NCBI RefSeq assembly: GCF_024508335.1
Contig: NZ_CP101988.1
Location: 1,116,001-1,180,000 of the forward strand
DNA length: 64,000 bases
Source: Cellulomonas chengniuliangii
Lineage (GTDB): Bacteria; Actinomycetota; Actinomycetes; Actinomycetales; Cellulomonadaceae
Direction: 5' to 3'
The notes under the pieces were generated by a model. That model had not been told where the DNA came from, made no database searches, and saw only the letters and a program-made list of their open reading frames with translations. The position numbers were made by a program, and so were the translations under genes. This document shows positions 12,431-21,837 of the stretch, piece after piece. Position 1 is the stretch's first letter; every line of letters begins with the position of its first letter.

Positions 12431-13435
12431 TCAGGCGCGCGGCGGGGCGCAGGACGCGCGCACGACGAGCTCGGTGGACAGCCGCACGTGCGAGGGGCGC
12501 TCGCGCCCGTCGATCAGGTCGACCAGCATGCGGAGCGCCTCGGCGCCCATCTGCTGCAGAGGCTGGTTGATGGTGGTGAGCGGGGGGAAGGCCAGCGCGG
12601 ACTCGGGCACGTTGTCGAACCCGATCACCGAGAGGTCGTCGGGCAGGGTCATGCCGAGCCCGCGTGCGACGGTCATCACCTGGATGGCCGAGAGGTCGTT
12701 CGCGGCGAAGACCGCGGTGGGCGGCTCGGGGCGGTCCAGCAGGGCGCGGGCGGGGCCGTCGGCCGTCTCGGGGCGGTAGCCGCCGATGGCCACGAGCGAC
12801 TCGTCGACGGCTATGCCGGCGGCGGCCATCGCGTGGCGGAACCCGTCCTCACGCTGCTGCGCGGAGTCGAGGTCCACGCGCCCCCCCAGGTAGCCGATGC
12901 GCCGGTGGCCGAGCGCGATGAGGCTCTCGGTGGCCAGGACGGCGCCGGCGCGGTTGTCGGAGTCGATGGTCGGGGTGCCGGACGGGCCGGTGTGCGGGTC
13001 GACGGCCACGACGGGCACGCCGTGGTTGGCGGCGACCACGGTGGGCGTGACGATGATGGCGCCGTCGATCAGGGTTCCCGACAGGCGCGAGAGGTACCGG
13101 CGCTCCCAGCCGACGTCGCCGCCACGGCCGCCGCCCGAGTAGGCGAGCAGCTCGTACCCCGTGGCCGCCACCGCGGCCGAAGCTCCCTTGAGGAGCTCGG
13201 TGCTGAACGGCTCGAACTCCGCGACGAGTATGCCGAGCACGTTGGTGCGGTGCCGCCGCAGCGACCGGGCGCCAAGGCTGGCCTCGTAGCCCAGGTCGTC
13301 GATGACCTCCTGGACCCGCGCGAGGGTGCTCTGCGCGACCCCGTAGCGCCCGTTGACGACCTTGGACACGGTGGCCACGGAGACGCCCGCGGTGCGGGCC
13401 ACATCAGCCATTTTCACCCGCGGGGTCGTGTCCAC
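12431..13435 (-). CDS. LacI-family transcriptional regulator of the sugar ABC operon
   Basis: A 334-residue repressor. The N-terminal LacI HTH is MADVARTAGVSVATVSKVVN (residues about 9-28). A periplasmic-binding-protein-like effector domain follows, with the C-terminal TTINQPLQQMGAEALRMLV typical of the family. It is divergent from the sugar-uptake operon and most likely represses it until an oligosaccharide binds, as CebR/CelR-type proteins do. The start is GTG 13435, because TATGCT ends 6 nt upstream on the minus strand (leaderless). ATG 13411 or 13453 are alternatives. The inducer is not determinable. Confidence 0.9.
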   Translation of the reverse strand: MDTTPRVKMADVARTAGVSVATVSKVVNGRYGVAQSTLARVQEVIDDLGYEASLGARSLRRHRTNVLGILVAEFEPFSTELLKGASAAVAATGYELLAYSGGGRGGDVGWERRYLSRLSGTLIDGAIIVTPTVVAANHGVPVVAVDPHTGPSGTPTIDSDNRAGAVLATESLIALGHRRIGYLGGRVDLDSAQQREDGFRHAMAAAGIAVDESLVAIGGYRPETADGPARALLDRPEPPTAVFAANDLSAIQVMTVARGLGMTLPDDLSVIGFDNVPESALAFPPLTTINQPLQQMGAEALRMLVDLIDGRERPSHVRLSTELVVRASCAPPRA

Positions 13436-13457
13436 GTGGGAAGCATAGAGCATCAGT

Positions 13458-13480
13458 TCGATAACGATATCGACAACGTT
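13458..13480. promoter_or_regulatory. candidate LacI-family operator in the divergent region
   Basis: The intergenic segment holds the inverted repeat TCGAT-AACGAT-ATCGA (13458-13473) with the palindrome CGATATCG (13465-13472), followed by AACGTT (13475-13480). Central CG palindromes are typical of LacI-family operators. TTGACG at 13480-13485 may be a -35 for the ABC operon, though no matching -10 is clear. The exact site is uncertain. Confidence 0.45.
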
Positions 13481-13552
13481 TGACGCGATTGTCCTCTTTA
13501 CTGGCAGCCTGGCGCCGTCCAGCCCTGTCAGTGACGACGAGGAGATTCGACG

Positions 13553-14869
13553 ATGAAGACGAAGACCAGGACTGCCGCACTGCGCACCCTGAGCCTGGGG
13601 CTCGGGGTGGCATTGCTCGCGACCGCCTGCAGCTCGGGGGGGACGGGCGAGGCTGAGGAGACCTCCGGGGACACCGGGGACAGCACCACCATCACCTGGT
13701 GGCACAACTCCAACACCGCGCCCGGCAAGGACTACTACGAGAAGGTCGCGGCCGACTTCTCCGAGGCCAACCCCGGCGTGCAGATCGAAGTCAGCGCCAT
13801 GCAGCACGACGACATGGTGACCAAGCTGGACGCGGCCTTCCAGAGCGGCGACGCGCCCGACATCTACATGGAGCGCGGCGGCGGCGAGATGCAGGCCCAC
13901 GTCGAGGCCGGCCTGACGAAGGACCTCTCCGACGTGGCGGCGGACACCATCTCCACGCTCGGCAGCTCGGTCGCGGGCTGGCAGATCGACGGGCAGACCT
14001 ACGGCCTGCCGTTCTCGATGGGCGTCGTCGGCTTCTGGTACAACAAGGCGCTCTTCGAGCAGGCCGGCGTCACCGAGGCCCCGGCCACGTGGGACGAGTT
14101 CTACACCGTGATCGACAAGCTCAAGGCCGCCGGCATCGAGCCCATCTCGGTGGGCGTCGGCGAGAAGTGGCCGGCCGCGCACTACTGGTACTACTTCGTG
14201 CTCCGCGAGTGCTCGCAGAAGGTCCTGCAGGACGGCGTCAGCACCCTCGACTTCTCCGACCCGTGCTTCGCGAAGGCCGGCGAGAACCTCGAGAAGCTCG
14301 TCGCGGCAGAGCCGTTCAACGCGGGCTTCCTGTCGACCCCCGCGCAGAAGGGCCCCACGAGCGCCTCGGCGCTGCTCGCCACCGGCAAGGTCGCGATGGA
14401 GCTCGCGGGCCACTGGGAGCCCGGCGTCATGCAGGGACTCACCGAGGACAAGCAGGGCCTGGGCGAGGACACCGGCTGGTTCCCGTTCCCGGCCGTGACC
14501 GGGGGCAAGGGCGACCCAGCGGCCGTGCTCGGCGGCGGCGACGCGTGGGCGGTGTCCGAGGGCGCGCCTGACGTGGCCGTCGACTTCGTCAAGTACCTGC
14601 TGTCCGACGAGGTCCAGCAGGGCTTCGCCGAGCAGGACATGGGCCTGCCGACCAACCCCGCGGCCGTCGAGTTCGTCAAGGACCCGGCACTCGCGGCGCT
14701 GCTCGAGGTGCGCGACAGCTCCCCGTTCGTCCAGCTCTACTTCGACACGGCGTTCGGCACGTCGGTCGGTGGCGCGATGAACGACGCGATCGCGCTGGTC
14801 TTCGCCTCGAGCGGGTCCGCGCAGGACATCGTGGACGCCACCCAGTCGGCGGCTGACGCGGAGAAGTGA
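13553..14869 (+). CDS. sugar ABC transporter substrate-binding lipoprotein (CUT1)
   Basis: Extracellular receptor that captures an oligosaccharide and delivers it to the two permeases downstream. The 438-residue precursor has a lipoprotein signal peptide with lipobox LLATAC and lipidated Cys26, an acidic Gly/Glu/Thr linker, and a type 1 solute-binding fold (TITWWHNSNTAPGKDYYEKV; later DAPDIYMERGGGEMQ). A strong ribosome site (gaggag) lies before ATG 13553. First gene of a binding protein-permease-permease-GH3 operon, overlapping the next gene by 4 nt. The sugar is probably a plant-derived oligosaccharide, inferred from the GH3 enzyme. Confidence 0.92.
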   Translation: MKTKTRTAALRTLSLGLGVALLATACSSGGTGEAEETSGDTGDSTTITWWHNSNTAPGKDYYEKVAADFSEANPGVQIEVSAMQHDDMVTKLDAAFQSGDAPDIYMERGGGEMQAHVEAGLTKDLSDVAADTISTLGSSVAGWQIDGQTYGLPFSMGVVGFWYNKALFEQAGVTEAPATWDEFYTVIDKLKAAGIEPISVGVGEKWPAAHYWYYFVLRECSQKVLQDGVSTLDFSDPCFAKAGENLEKLVAAEPFNAGFLSTPAQKGPTSASALLATGKVAMELAGHWEPGVMQGLTEDKQGLGEDTGWFPFPAVTGGKGDPAAVLGGGDAWAVSEGAPDVAVDFVKYLLSDEVQQGFAEQDMGLPTNPAAVEFVKDPALAALLEVRDSSPFVQLYFDTAFGTSVGGAMNDAIALVFASSGSAQDIVDATQSAADAEK

Positions 14870-15912
14870 CCGACGTGGCAGACGACACGACCGCCCCCCG
14901 GGGCGCCACCGTCTCGCCTGCGACGTCCACCACCCAGGCCCCGGTCGTCGGTCGCGCCACAGCGCGGCCGACGGCCCGGGTCGCGGGCGGACGCCGTGGG
15001 CCGGGCCCCGCCTGGCGCAAGCGCGCGGAGATCGTCTTCTTCGTCGCGCCCGCGCTCCTGCTGTTCCTGTTCTTCGTGGTCTGGCCCATCGTCAAGGCTG
15101 TGCAGTTCTCGCTGTACCGCTGGAAGGGGTTCGGCCCGCTCGTCGACTTCGTCGGCCTCAGGAACTACGTGAGCGTGCTCCAGAACGACGTCTTCACCGA
15201 CGCGCTCCAGCACAACCTCACCATCGTGGTCTTCTCGATCCTCATCCAGCTCCCGCTGGGCCTGGCCATCGCGCTGCTGCTCAACCGCCGGCTGTGGGGC
15301 CAGGGGGTGCTGCGGACCATCATCTTCGTGCCGTACGTGCTGGCGGAGGTCATCGCCGGCGTCGTGTGGTTCCAGCTGCTGCAGCCCCAGTACGGGGTGA
15401 TCGACGCGGTCCTGGGCGTGGTCGGCCTCGAGGGGCCGCCGCAGGGCTGGCTCGGCACCCCCGACAAGGCGATGATCGCCGTGATCGCGGTGCTCACCTG
15501 GAAGTACCTGGGCCTGGCCGTGATCCTCTTCCTGGCCGGCCTCCAGGGTGTCCCCGAGGAGCTGTACGAGGCCTCGCAGCTCGACGGCGCCAGCTGGTGG
15601 CAGACGCAGCGCAGGATCACCATCCCGCTGCTCGGCCCGACGGTCCGCACGTGGGCCTTCCTGTCGATGATCGGCTCGCTGCAACTCTTCGACATGGTCT
15701 GGATCCTGACCAAGGGCGGCCCCGCCAACGCCACCACGACCATGGTGACCTTCCTGGTCACGGAGGGCACCAAGCGGCAGAACTTCGGCATCGCGTCGGC
15801 GGCCTCGGTGATCCTCTTCGTGGTCGCCCTGACCTTCGCGCTGCTCTACCAGCGGTTCGTGATGCGTCGTGACACCCACGACCCGGCCCCGCGAAAGAAG
15901 GCACACCGATGA
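14866..15912 (+). CDS. sugar ABC transporter permease, MalF-like
   Basis: First membrane subunit of the CUT1 importer. The 348-residue protein has a disordered N-terminal tail of about 45 residues, then six predicted helices starting at AEIVFFVAPALLLFLFFVVWP. The EAA loop that docks to the ATPase reads EELYEASQLDGASWWQTQRR. The start is GTG 14866, overlapping the binding-protein stop; GTG 14875 is also possible. No ATPase gene is nearby, so a shared MsiK-type ATPase elsewhere is likely (inference from this transporter class). Confidence 0.93.
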   Translation: MTDVADDTTAPRGATVSPATSTTQAPVVGRATARPTARVAGGRRGPGPAWRKRAEIVFFVAPALLLFLFFVVWPIVKAVQFSLYRWKGFGPLVDFVGLRNYVSVLQNDVFTDALQHNLTIVVFSILIQLPLGLAIALLLNRRLWGQGVLRTIIFVPYVLAEVIAGVVWFQLLQPQYGVIDAVLGVVGLEGPPQGWLGTPDKAMIAVIAVLTWKYLGLAVILFLAGLQGVPEELYEASQLDGASWWQTQRRITIPLLGPTVRTWAFLSMIGSLQLFDMVWILTKGGPANATTTMVTFLVTEGTKRQNFGIASAASVILFVVALTFALLYQRFVMRRDTHDPAPRKKAHR

Positions 15913-16802
15913 GCGCCGGCACCCTCACGTCAGCGTCGACCGGCCAGCCTCCGACAGCGGCCAGGCGGCGGCGTGGCCCCAAGCGCCCGGGCGGCGGCTC
16001 GCCGCTCGTCTACGGCCTGGCCCTTGTCGTCGTCGCGCTCACCGTGGGCCCCGTGCTCTACGGCGTGCTGGGCGGCTTCCGCTCCAACGCGCAGCTCGCC
16101 GAGACGCCGGCAGGCCTCCCGAGCCCATGGGTGCTGAGCAACTACTCGGGCGTGCTCACCAACCCGGACTTCTGGCGCTACACGCTCAACTCCACGGTGA
16201 TCGCCCTGGTCACCACCGCCATCGTGGTGGTCTTCGGCATGATGGCCGCCTACCCGCTCGCCCGGTACCGGTTCCGTGGGCGCGAGCAGCTGTTCCTGGT
16301 GTTCGTCGCAGGACTGCTGTTCCCCGCGACGGTCGCGATCATCCCGCTGTTCATCCTCATCACCAAGGACCTGCAGCTGGGCAACACCTGGTGGGGGGTG
16401 GCGCTGCCGCAGGCGGCGTTCGCGCTGCCGACCACGGTGATCATCCTGCGGCCGTTCCTGCAGGCGCTGCCCGACGAGCTCGAGGAGGCGGCGCTGCTCG
16501 ACGGCGCCTCCCGCGTCGGGTTCTTCTGGCGCATCCTCGTGCCGCTCTCCGGCCCGGGCATGGTGACGGTGGGCGTGCTCGCGTTCGTCGGCTCCTGGAA
16601 CGCGTACCTGCTGCCTCTGCTCCTGCTGCAGGGAGGGATGAAGACCCTGCCGCTGGGCGTCGCCGACTACTCCTCCGAGTACTCCTCCGACACGGCGGGC
16701 GTGTTCGCGTTCACCTCGCTGGCCATGATCCCCGCGCTGGTGTTCTTCCTCGCCATGCAGAAGCGGATCGTCAACGGCCTCCAGGGCGCGGTCAAGGGAT
16801 GA
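15909..16802 (+). CDS. sugar ABC transporter permease, MalG-like
   Basis: Second CUT1 membrane subunit, 297 residues with six helices after a basic N-terminal tail (RRRRGPKRP). The EAA loop is ELEEAALLDGASRVGFFWRI, followed by the usual C-terminal GMKTLPLGVADYSSEYSSD and a helix ending MQKRIVNGLQGAVKG. ATG 15909 overlaps the stop of the MalF-like gene by 4 nt, and its own stop overlaps the start of the GH3 gene by 4 nt, so the four genes form one tightly coupled operon. Confidence 0.93.
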   Translation: MSAGTLTSASTGQPPTAARRRRGPKRPGGGSPLVYGLALVVVALTVGPVLYGVLGGFRSNAQLAETPAGLPSPWVLSNYSGVLTNPDFWRYTLNSTVIALVTTAIVVVFGMMAAYPLARYRFRGREQLFLVFVAGLLFPATVAIIPLFILITKDLQLGNTWWGVALPQAAFALPTTVIILRPFLQALPDELEEAALLDGASRVGFFWRILVPLSGPGMVTVGVLAFVGSWNAYLLPLLLLQGGMKTLPLGVADYSSEYSSDTAGVFAFTSLAMIPALVFFLAMQKRIVNGLQGAVKG

Positions 16803-19156
16803 GCGCCGCCCCGCGGGCGAGCGCCGACGCTCCGGCCCGGACCATGCCGACAGGACACGACGAGGGCAATGGCCCGGTGACGGCCGCCCAGCCGCTGGGG
16901 TCGGAGGTCGGCGCCCGCCCGCGGGCGCTGCTCGCGCAGATGACACTCGAGGAGAAGCTCGCGCAGATCACCGGGTTCTGGGAGAAGGCCGACGGCGAGG
17001 CCGTGGCGCCCCTGCAAGGGGACTTCACCCACGACCTCGGCCTCGCGGAGGCGACCCGCCACGGCCTGGGCCACCTCACCCGGGTGTACGGCACGCGGCC
17101 GGTCGACCCGGTGGAGCGGGCCCGCTGGCTGTGGGCGCAGCAGCGGTCCCTCGTGCGCGACACCCGGCTGGGCATCCCCGCGCTGGTGCACGAGGAGTGC
17201 CTGACCGGGCTCACCGCGTGGCAGGCCGCGACCTTCCCGACGCCGCTGGCCTGGGGCGCCTCGTTCGACCCGGGGCTCGTGGCCGAGATGGGCGCGGCGA
17301 TCGGGGGCTCGATGCGCCAGCTCGGGGTCCACCAGGGCTTGGCGCCGGTGCTCGACGTGATCCGCGACCCCCGGTGGGGCCGGGTCGACGAGTGCATCGC
17401 CGAGGACCCGTACGTGGTGGGCACCCTCGGCACGGCGTACGTGCGCGGCCTGCAGTCGGCCGGCGTGCACGCCACCCTCAAGCACTTCGCCGGGTACTCG
17501 GCCTCGCAGGCGGGGCGGAACTTCGCGCCCGTGCGCGCCGGCCGGCGCGAGGTGGAGGACGTGCTGCTGCCGCCGTTCGAGATGGCGCTGCTGGACGGCG
17601 GGGCGCGCTCGGTCATGAGCTCCTACGCCGAGATCGACGGCGTGCCCGTCGCGGCCAGCCCCGAGCTGCTCACCGGCGTGCTGCGCGAGCGGTGGGGCTT
17701 CGAGGGGCCCGTCGTCGCGGACTACTTCGGCGTGGCGTTCCTGCACCTGCTGCACGCCGTCGCCGCCGACCTGGGCGAGGCCGCCGGCCTGGCCCTCGCC
17801 GCGGGGGTCGACATCGAGTTGCCGACCGGCGACGCGTACCTGGGGCCGCTCGCCGCGGCGGTGCGGTCCGGGCGGGTCGACGAGGCGCTGGTGGACCGCG
17901 CGGTGCTGCGGGCGCTCGAGCAGAAGGAGGCGTTGGGGCTGCTCGACGCGACCTTCGAGGACGAGCCGCCCACCGCGGTCGACCTGGACAGCCCCGAGCA
18001 CCGGCGGATCGCGGCACGGCTCGCCGAGGAGTCGGTGGTGCTGCTCGCCAACGACGGCACGCTGCCGCTCAGGGCGCCGGCCCGCATCGCGGTGGCGGGC
18101 CCCAACGCCGACCGGGTCGCGGCCCTGTTCGGCTGCTACTCGTTCCTCAACCACGTGCTCGCCCACCACCCCGGAGTCGAGGTGGGCATCGAGATCCCGA
18201 CGGTGGTCGAGGCGCTCCGCTCCGCGCTCCCCGACGCGGAGGTCGTCACAGCCCTCGGCTGCGCGATCGACGACGACGACCGCTCGGGCTTCGCCGCGGC
18301 GACCTCGGCGGCGGCCAACGCCGAGGTCGCCGTGCTCGTGGTGGGAGACCACGCGGGCCTGTTCGGCCGCGGCACCGTGGGCGAGGGGTGCGACCGGGAC
18401 GACCTCGAGCTCCCCGGCGTGCAGCGCGAGCTGGTGGAGGCAGTCCTGGAGACGGGGACGCCGGTGGTCCTGGTGCTTCTCACCGGCAGGCCGTACGCGA
18501 TCGACTGGGCGCTCGGGCGCTGCGCGGCGGTCGTGCAGGCGTTCTTCCCCGGGGAGGAGGGCGCCCCGGCGATCGCGGGGGTGCTGTCGGGGCGGGTGAA
18601 CCCGTCGGGCCGGCTGCCGGTGAGCATCCCGCGGTCGGCCGGCGCGCAGCCGTACTCCTACCTGCACCCGCCGCTGGGCGGGGACGGGGACGTCACGAAC
18701 CTGCGCAGCACGCCCGCGCTGCCGTTCGGCCACGGGCTGTCGTACACGACGTTCACCCACACCGGCCTGCAGGCGCCCGCGCAGGTGGCCACGGACGCCC
18801 CGGTCGAGGTCTCGGTGCGGGTGGCCAACACGGGGGAGCGGGCGGGCGACGACGTGGTGCAGCTCTACGCGCGCGACGTCGTGGGCTCGGTGACCCGGCC
18901 GGTCGCGCAGCTCATCGGCTACCACCGGGTCCACCTCGAGCCGGGGGAGTCCGTCGTGGTGTCCTTCTCGGCCCCGCCCGCGCGGCTCGCGTTCACCGAC
19001 CGGGAGATGCGCCGCGTCGTGGAGCCCGGGGAGCTCGAGCTGTGGGTCGGGCCCTCGTGCGCGGTGCGGGAGACGGAGGCGCGGACGACGCTCACCGGGC
19101 CCGTGCACCGGGTCGACTCGGGCAGCGACCGTTGGACGGCGGTCTCGGCGCGCTGA
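16799..19156 (+). CDS. glycoside hydrolase family 3 (beta-glucosidase/xylosidase type)
   Basis: Cleaves terminal beta-linked sugars from imported oligosaccharides. The 785-residue protein has no signal peptide, so it acts in the cytoplasm on the products of the ABC importer. Order: N-terminal (beta/alpha)8 domain with LDVIRDPRWGRVDECIAEDP and LKHFAGYS; nucleophile Asp308 in GPVVADYFG; a C-terminal alpha/beta sandwich domain (VVLLANDGTLPL, then GEGCDRDDLELPGVQ); and a fibronectin-III-like end (VSVRVANTGERAGDDVVQLY). The usual SDY around the nucleophile is ADY here. The ATG overlaps the MalG-like gene. Glucosidase versus xylosidase cannot be settled from sequence. Confidence 0.92.
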   Translation: MSAAPRASADAPARTMPTGHDEGNGPVTAAQPLGSEVGARPRALLAQMTLEEKLAQITGFWEKADGEAVAPLQGDFTHDLGLAEATRHGLGHLTRVYGTRPVDPVERARWLWAQQRSLVRDTRLGIPALVHEECLTGLTAWQAATFPTPLAWGASFDPGLVAEMGAAIGGSMRQLGVHQGLAPVLDVIRDPRWGRVDECIAEDPYVVGTLGTAYVRGLQSAGVHATLKHFAGYSASQAGRNFAPVRAGRREVEDVLLPPFEMALLDGGARSVMSSYAEIDGVPVAASPELLTGVLRERWGFEGPVVADYFGVAFLHLLHAVAADLGEAAGLALAAGVDIELPTGDAYLGPLAAAVRSGRVDEALVDRAVLRALEQKEALGLLDATFEDEPPTAVDLDSPEHRRIAARLAEESVVLLANDGTLPLRAPARIAVAGPNADRVAALFGCYSFLNHVLAHHPGVEVGIEIPTVVEALRSALPDAEVVTALGCAIDDDDRSGFAAATSAAANAEVAVLVVGDHAGLFGRGTVGEGCDRDDLELPGVQRELVEAVLETGTPVVLVLLTGRPYAIDWALGRCAAVVQAFFPGEEGAPAIAGVLSGRVNPSGRLPVSIPRSAGAQPYSYLHPPLGGDGDVTNLRSTPALPFGHGLSYTTFTHTGLQAPAQVATDAPVEVSVRVANTGERAGDDVVQLYARDVVGSVTRPVAQLIGYHRVHLEPGESVVVSFSAPPARLAFTDREMRRVVEPGELELWVGPSCAVRETEARTTLTGPVHRVDSGSDRWTAVSAR

Positions 19157-19213
19157 GGCCGGTGGCGCCGGGCCCGACAGGCAGATGTCGGCGCCCGGCG
19201 CCACGCTGTGCCC

Positions 19214-19870
19214 ATGAGCGATCTGCTGACGCACGCCGACGTGACAGCCCGCACGGACGCACGCCACTGGCGCGTGCTCCTCAACACGATCCACGCCTCG
19301 TTCCGCACCGAGACGTTCACCCGCGGCTTCCTCCTGGCCCAGCGCATCACGATCGCCGCCGAGGCCGTGCAGCACCACCCGGACCTGCACCTGACGTACG
19401 ACCGCCTGCGGGTGCGCCTCACCAGCCACGACGTCCACGGCGTGACCGACCGCGACATCGCGCTCGCGGCCGTCATCTCGCAGATCGCGGACGAGCTGGG
19501 CATCGAGTCGGAGGTGCCGGTGCTCGGCGTCACCGAGATCGCGGTCGACGCGCTCGACATCCCGGCCGTCCTGCCGTTCTGGCGGGCCGTGTTCGCCTAC
19601 CGCGACGACGCGACCACGCAGGACGCGCTCGAGGACCCGGCGGGCATCGGCCCCTCCATCTGGTTCCAGCAGATGGACGCGCCGCGCCCGCAGCGCAACC
19701 GGATCCACCTCGACGTGACGGTCCCGCACGACGTGGCCGAGCAGCGGGTGGCGGAGGCCATCGCCGCCGGAGGGCATCTGGTGAGCGGCGACCGCGCGCC
19801 CTCGTTCTGGGTGTTGGCCGACCCGGAGGGCAACGAGGTGTGCGTCTGCACGTGGCAGGCCCGGGACTGA
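19214..19870 (+). CDS. fused pterin-dehydratase-like and glyoxalase-like (VOC) protein
   Basis: A 218-residue two-domain protein. Residues about 30-95 match the pterin-4a-carbinolamine dehydratase pattern ([20 protein letters not shown], then [16 protein letters not shown]). Residues about 105-218 form a VOC/glyoxalase-like domain ([18 protein letters not shown] ... [15 protein letters not shown]). The pairing is known in actinobacterial proteins but the reaction is unclear; it may not act on pterins. The start is ATG 19214; GTG 19208 is two codons upstream. It stands alone between the GH3 gene and the ilvD promoter. Confidence 0.75.
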   Translation: MSDLLTHADVTARTDARHWRVLLNTIHASFRTETFTRGFLLAQRITIAAEAVQHHPDLHLTYDRLRVRLTSHDVHGVTDRDIALAAVISQIADELGIESEVPVLGVTEIAVDALDIPAVLPFWRAVFAYRDDATTQDALEDPAGIGPSIWFQQMDAPRPQRNRIHLDVTVPHDVAEQRVAEAIAAGGHLVSGDRAPSFWVLADPEGNEVCVCTWQARD

Positions 19871-19891
19871 CGTGCCGTTGACGCCCGGTCC

Positions 19892-19897
19892 TAGACT
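19892..19897 (+). promoter_or_regulatory. -10 element of the leaderless ilvD promoter
   Basis: TAGACT ends 7 nt before the ilvD ATG with no ribosome site between. TTGACG at 19878-19883 is too close (8 nt) to serve as its -35. Confidence 0.5.
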
Positions 19898-19904
19898 CCG
19901 AGGC

Positions 19905-21635
19905 ATGGCCACTGACGCGGAGAGCCAGGCGGGGTCGACGGTTCCCGGGGTCGACGTCAAACCCCGGTCGCGGCAGGTCACGGACGGCCTCGAGGCCACC
20001 GCCGCGCGGGGGATGCTGCGCGCTGTCGGACTCGGCGACGAGGACTTCGCCAAGCCGCAGATCGGCGTCGCGAGCTCGTGGAACGAGATCACCCCGTGCA
20101 ACCTGTCCCTTGCCCGGCTCGCGACGGCCGTCAAGGAGGGCGTGCACGAGGCCGGCGGGTTCCCGCTCGAGTTCGGCACCATCTCGGTGTCGGACGGCAT
20201 CTCGATGGGCCACGAGGGCATGCACTTCTCGCTGGTGAGCCGCGACGTCATCGCGGACTCGGTCGAGGTGGTGATGCAGGCCGAGCGCCTGGATGGCTCG
20301 GTGCTGCTCGCGGGCTGCGACAAGTCCCTGCCGGGCATGCTGATGGCGGCGGCCCGCCTCGACCTGGCCAGCGTGTTCCTCTACGCGGGGTCGACGCTCC
20401 CCGGCTTCGTGACCCTCGAGGACGGCACCGAGAAGGAGGTCACGATCATCGACGCCTTCGAGGCGGTCGGCGCCTGCGCGCGCGGGATCATGAGCCGCGA
20501 GGACGTGGGCCGCATCGAGCGCGCGATCTGCCCGGGGGAGGGCGCGTGCGGCGGGATGTACACCGCGAACACGATGGCCTCGGTGGCGGAGGCGATGGGG
20601 ATGTCGCTGCCGGGCTCGGCGGCGCCACCGGCGGTCGACCGGCGCCGCGACGTCTACGCGCGGCAGTCCGGCGAGGCCGTCGTGGAGCTGCTGCGCCGCG
20701 GGATCACCGCCCGGCAGATCATGACCAAGCGGGCCTTCGAGAACGCGATCGCGGTGGTGATGGCCTTCGGCGGCTCGACGAACGCCGTGCTGCACCTGCT
20801 CGCGATCGCGCACGAGGCCGAGGTCGACCTGACACTCGACGACTTCGCGCGGGTCGCCGCGCGCGTGCCGCACCTGGGAGACCTCAAGCCGTTCGGGCGG
20901 TACGTGATGACCGACGTGGACCGGGTCGGCGGGGTGCCGGTGGTGATGAAGGCCCTGCTCGACGCCGGCCTGCTGCACGGAGACTGCCTGACGGTCACGG
21001 GCCGGACGGTCGCGGAGAACCTCGCGGACGTCGCGCCACCGGACCCGGACGGCAAGATCCTGCGGGCGATGGGCGACCCGATCCACCGGTCGGGCGGGAT
21101 CACGATCCTGCGGGGCTCGCTCGCGCCGGAGGGCGCCGTGGTGAAGTCGGCGGGGTTCGACTCGGACGTGTTCGAGGGCACGGCGCGGGTCTTCGACCGC
21201 GAGCGGGCGGCGATGGACGCGCTCGAGGACGGCACCATCACCGGGGGCGACGTGGTGGTGATCCGGTACGAGGGCCCCAAGGGCGGCCCGGGCATGCGGG
21301 AGATGCTGGCGATCACGGGCGCGATCAAGGGCGCCGGGCTGGGGAAGGACGTGCTCCTGCTCACCGACGGGAGGTTCTCGGGCGGGACGACGGGTCTGTG
21401 CGTCGGCCACGTGGCGCCGGAGGCCGTCGACGCCGGGCCCATCGCGTTCGTGCGGGACGGCGACCGGATCCGCCTCGACGTGGCGAACGCGACGCTGGAC
21501 CTGCTCGTGCCGGCCGAGGAGCTGGCGGCGCGCGCCGCAGGCTGGGAGCCGTTGCCGCCGCGGTACACGCGCGGGGTGCTCGGCAAGTACGTGAAGCTGG
21601 TGCGATCCGCCTCGGTGGGGGCCGTGCTCGGGTGA
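19905..21635 (+). CDS. ilvD: dihydroxy-acid dehydratase IlvD
   Basis: Fe-S enzyme that dehydrates 2,3-dihydroxy-isovalerate and 2,3-dihydroxy-3-methylvalerate, the third common step of valine and isoleucine synthesis. The 576-residue protein carries the family cysteines in [21 protein letters not shown] and [15 protein letters not shown], and the C-terminal [25 protein letters not shown] 19905 is chosen on the leaderless -10 at 19892-19897. It is separated from ilvB by the attenuator leader, so it is its own transcription unit next to the ilvBNC operon. Confidence 0.96.
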   Translation: MATDAESQAGSTVPGVDVKPRSRQVTDGLEATAARGMLRAVGLGDEDFAKPQIGVASSWNEITPCNLSLARLATAVKEGVHEAGGFPLEFGTISVSDGISMGHEGMHFSLVSRDVIADSVEVVMQAERLDGSVLLAGCDKSLPGMLMAAARLDLASVFLYAGSTLPGFVTLEDGTEKEVTIIDAFEAVGACARGIMSREDVGRIERAICPGEGACGGMYTANTMASVAEAMGMSLPGSAAPPAVDRRRDVYARQSGEAVVELLRRGITARQIMTKRAFENAIAVVMAFGGSTNAVLHLLAIAHEAEVDLTLDDFARVAARVPHLGDLKPFGRYVMTDVDRVGGVPVVMKALLDAGLLHGDCLTVTGRTVAENLADVAPPDPDGKILRAMGDPIHRSGGITILRGSLAPEGAVVKSAGFDSDVFEGTARVFDRERAAMDALEDGTITGGDVVVIRYEGPKGGPGMREMLAITGAIKGAGLGKDVLLLTDGRFSGGTTGLCVGHVAPEAVDAGPIAFVRDGDRIRLDVANATLDLLVPAEELAARAAGWEPLPPRYTRGVLGKYVKLVRSASVGAVLG

Positions 21636-21722
21636 CGACGCGCGGCGTCCGCCCAGGTGGGGCACGAGCCTCGTCCGAGAAGTGGACGCGTGCACCACGA
21701 TGTGAGACAGCGGGGGAAGGGC

Positions 21723-21752
21723 GTGACATTCCCCAAGCGACCGGCGTACAGT
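21723..21752 (+). promoter_or_regulatory. promoter of the ilvB leader transcript
   Basis: A -35 GTGACA (21723-21728) and a -10 TACAGT (21747-21752) are separated by 18 nt. The -10 ends 7 nt before the GTG of the leader peptide, so the transcript should begin at the leader start codon. Confidence 0.7.
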
Positions 21753-21759
21753 CCTGTCC

Positions 21760-21804
21760 GTGCAGACGATCCTCGCTGTAGTACTTCCCGGGCGCGCAGG
21801 CTGA
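21760..21804 (+). CDS. ilvBNC leader peptide (attenuator)
   Basis: A 14-residue frame, MQTILAVVLPGRAG, with one Ile, two Val and two Leu in six consecutive codons (ATC CTC GCT GTA GTA CTT). GTA and CTT are rare in this genome, so a shortage of charged branched-chain tRNAs should stall the ribosome here. A hairpin and U-run follow 34 nt after the stop codon. This is the layout of classical branched-chain attenuators known upstream of ilvB in other actinobacteria. It is leaderless, judged by the -10 position. Confidence 0.8.
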   Translation: MQTILAVVLPGRAG

Positions 21805-21837
21805 GGCCACCTCCCCGGAACCTCGTCCGCGCGCGCA

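Noticed and set aside
19878-19897. TTGACG plus TAGACT as a full promoter for ilvD
   Set aside because: Only 8 nt separate the two boxes; the -10 alone is kept.
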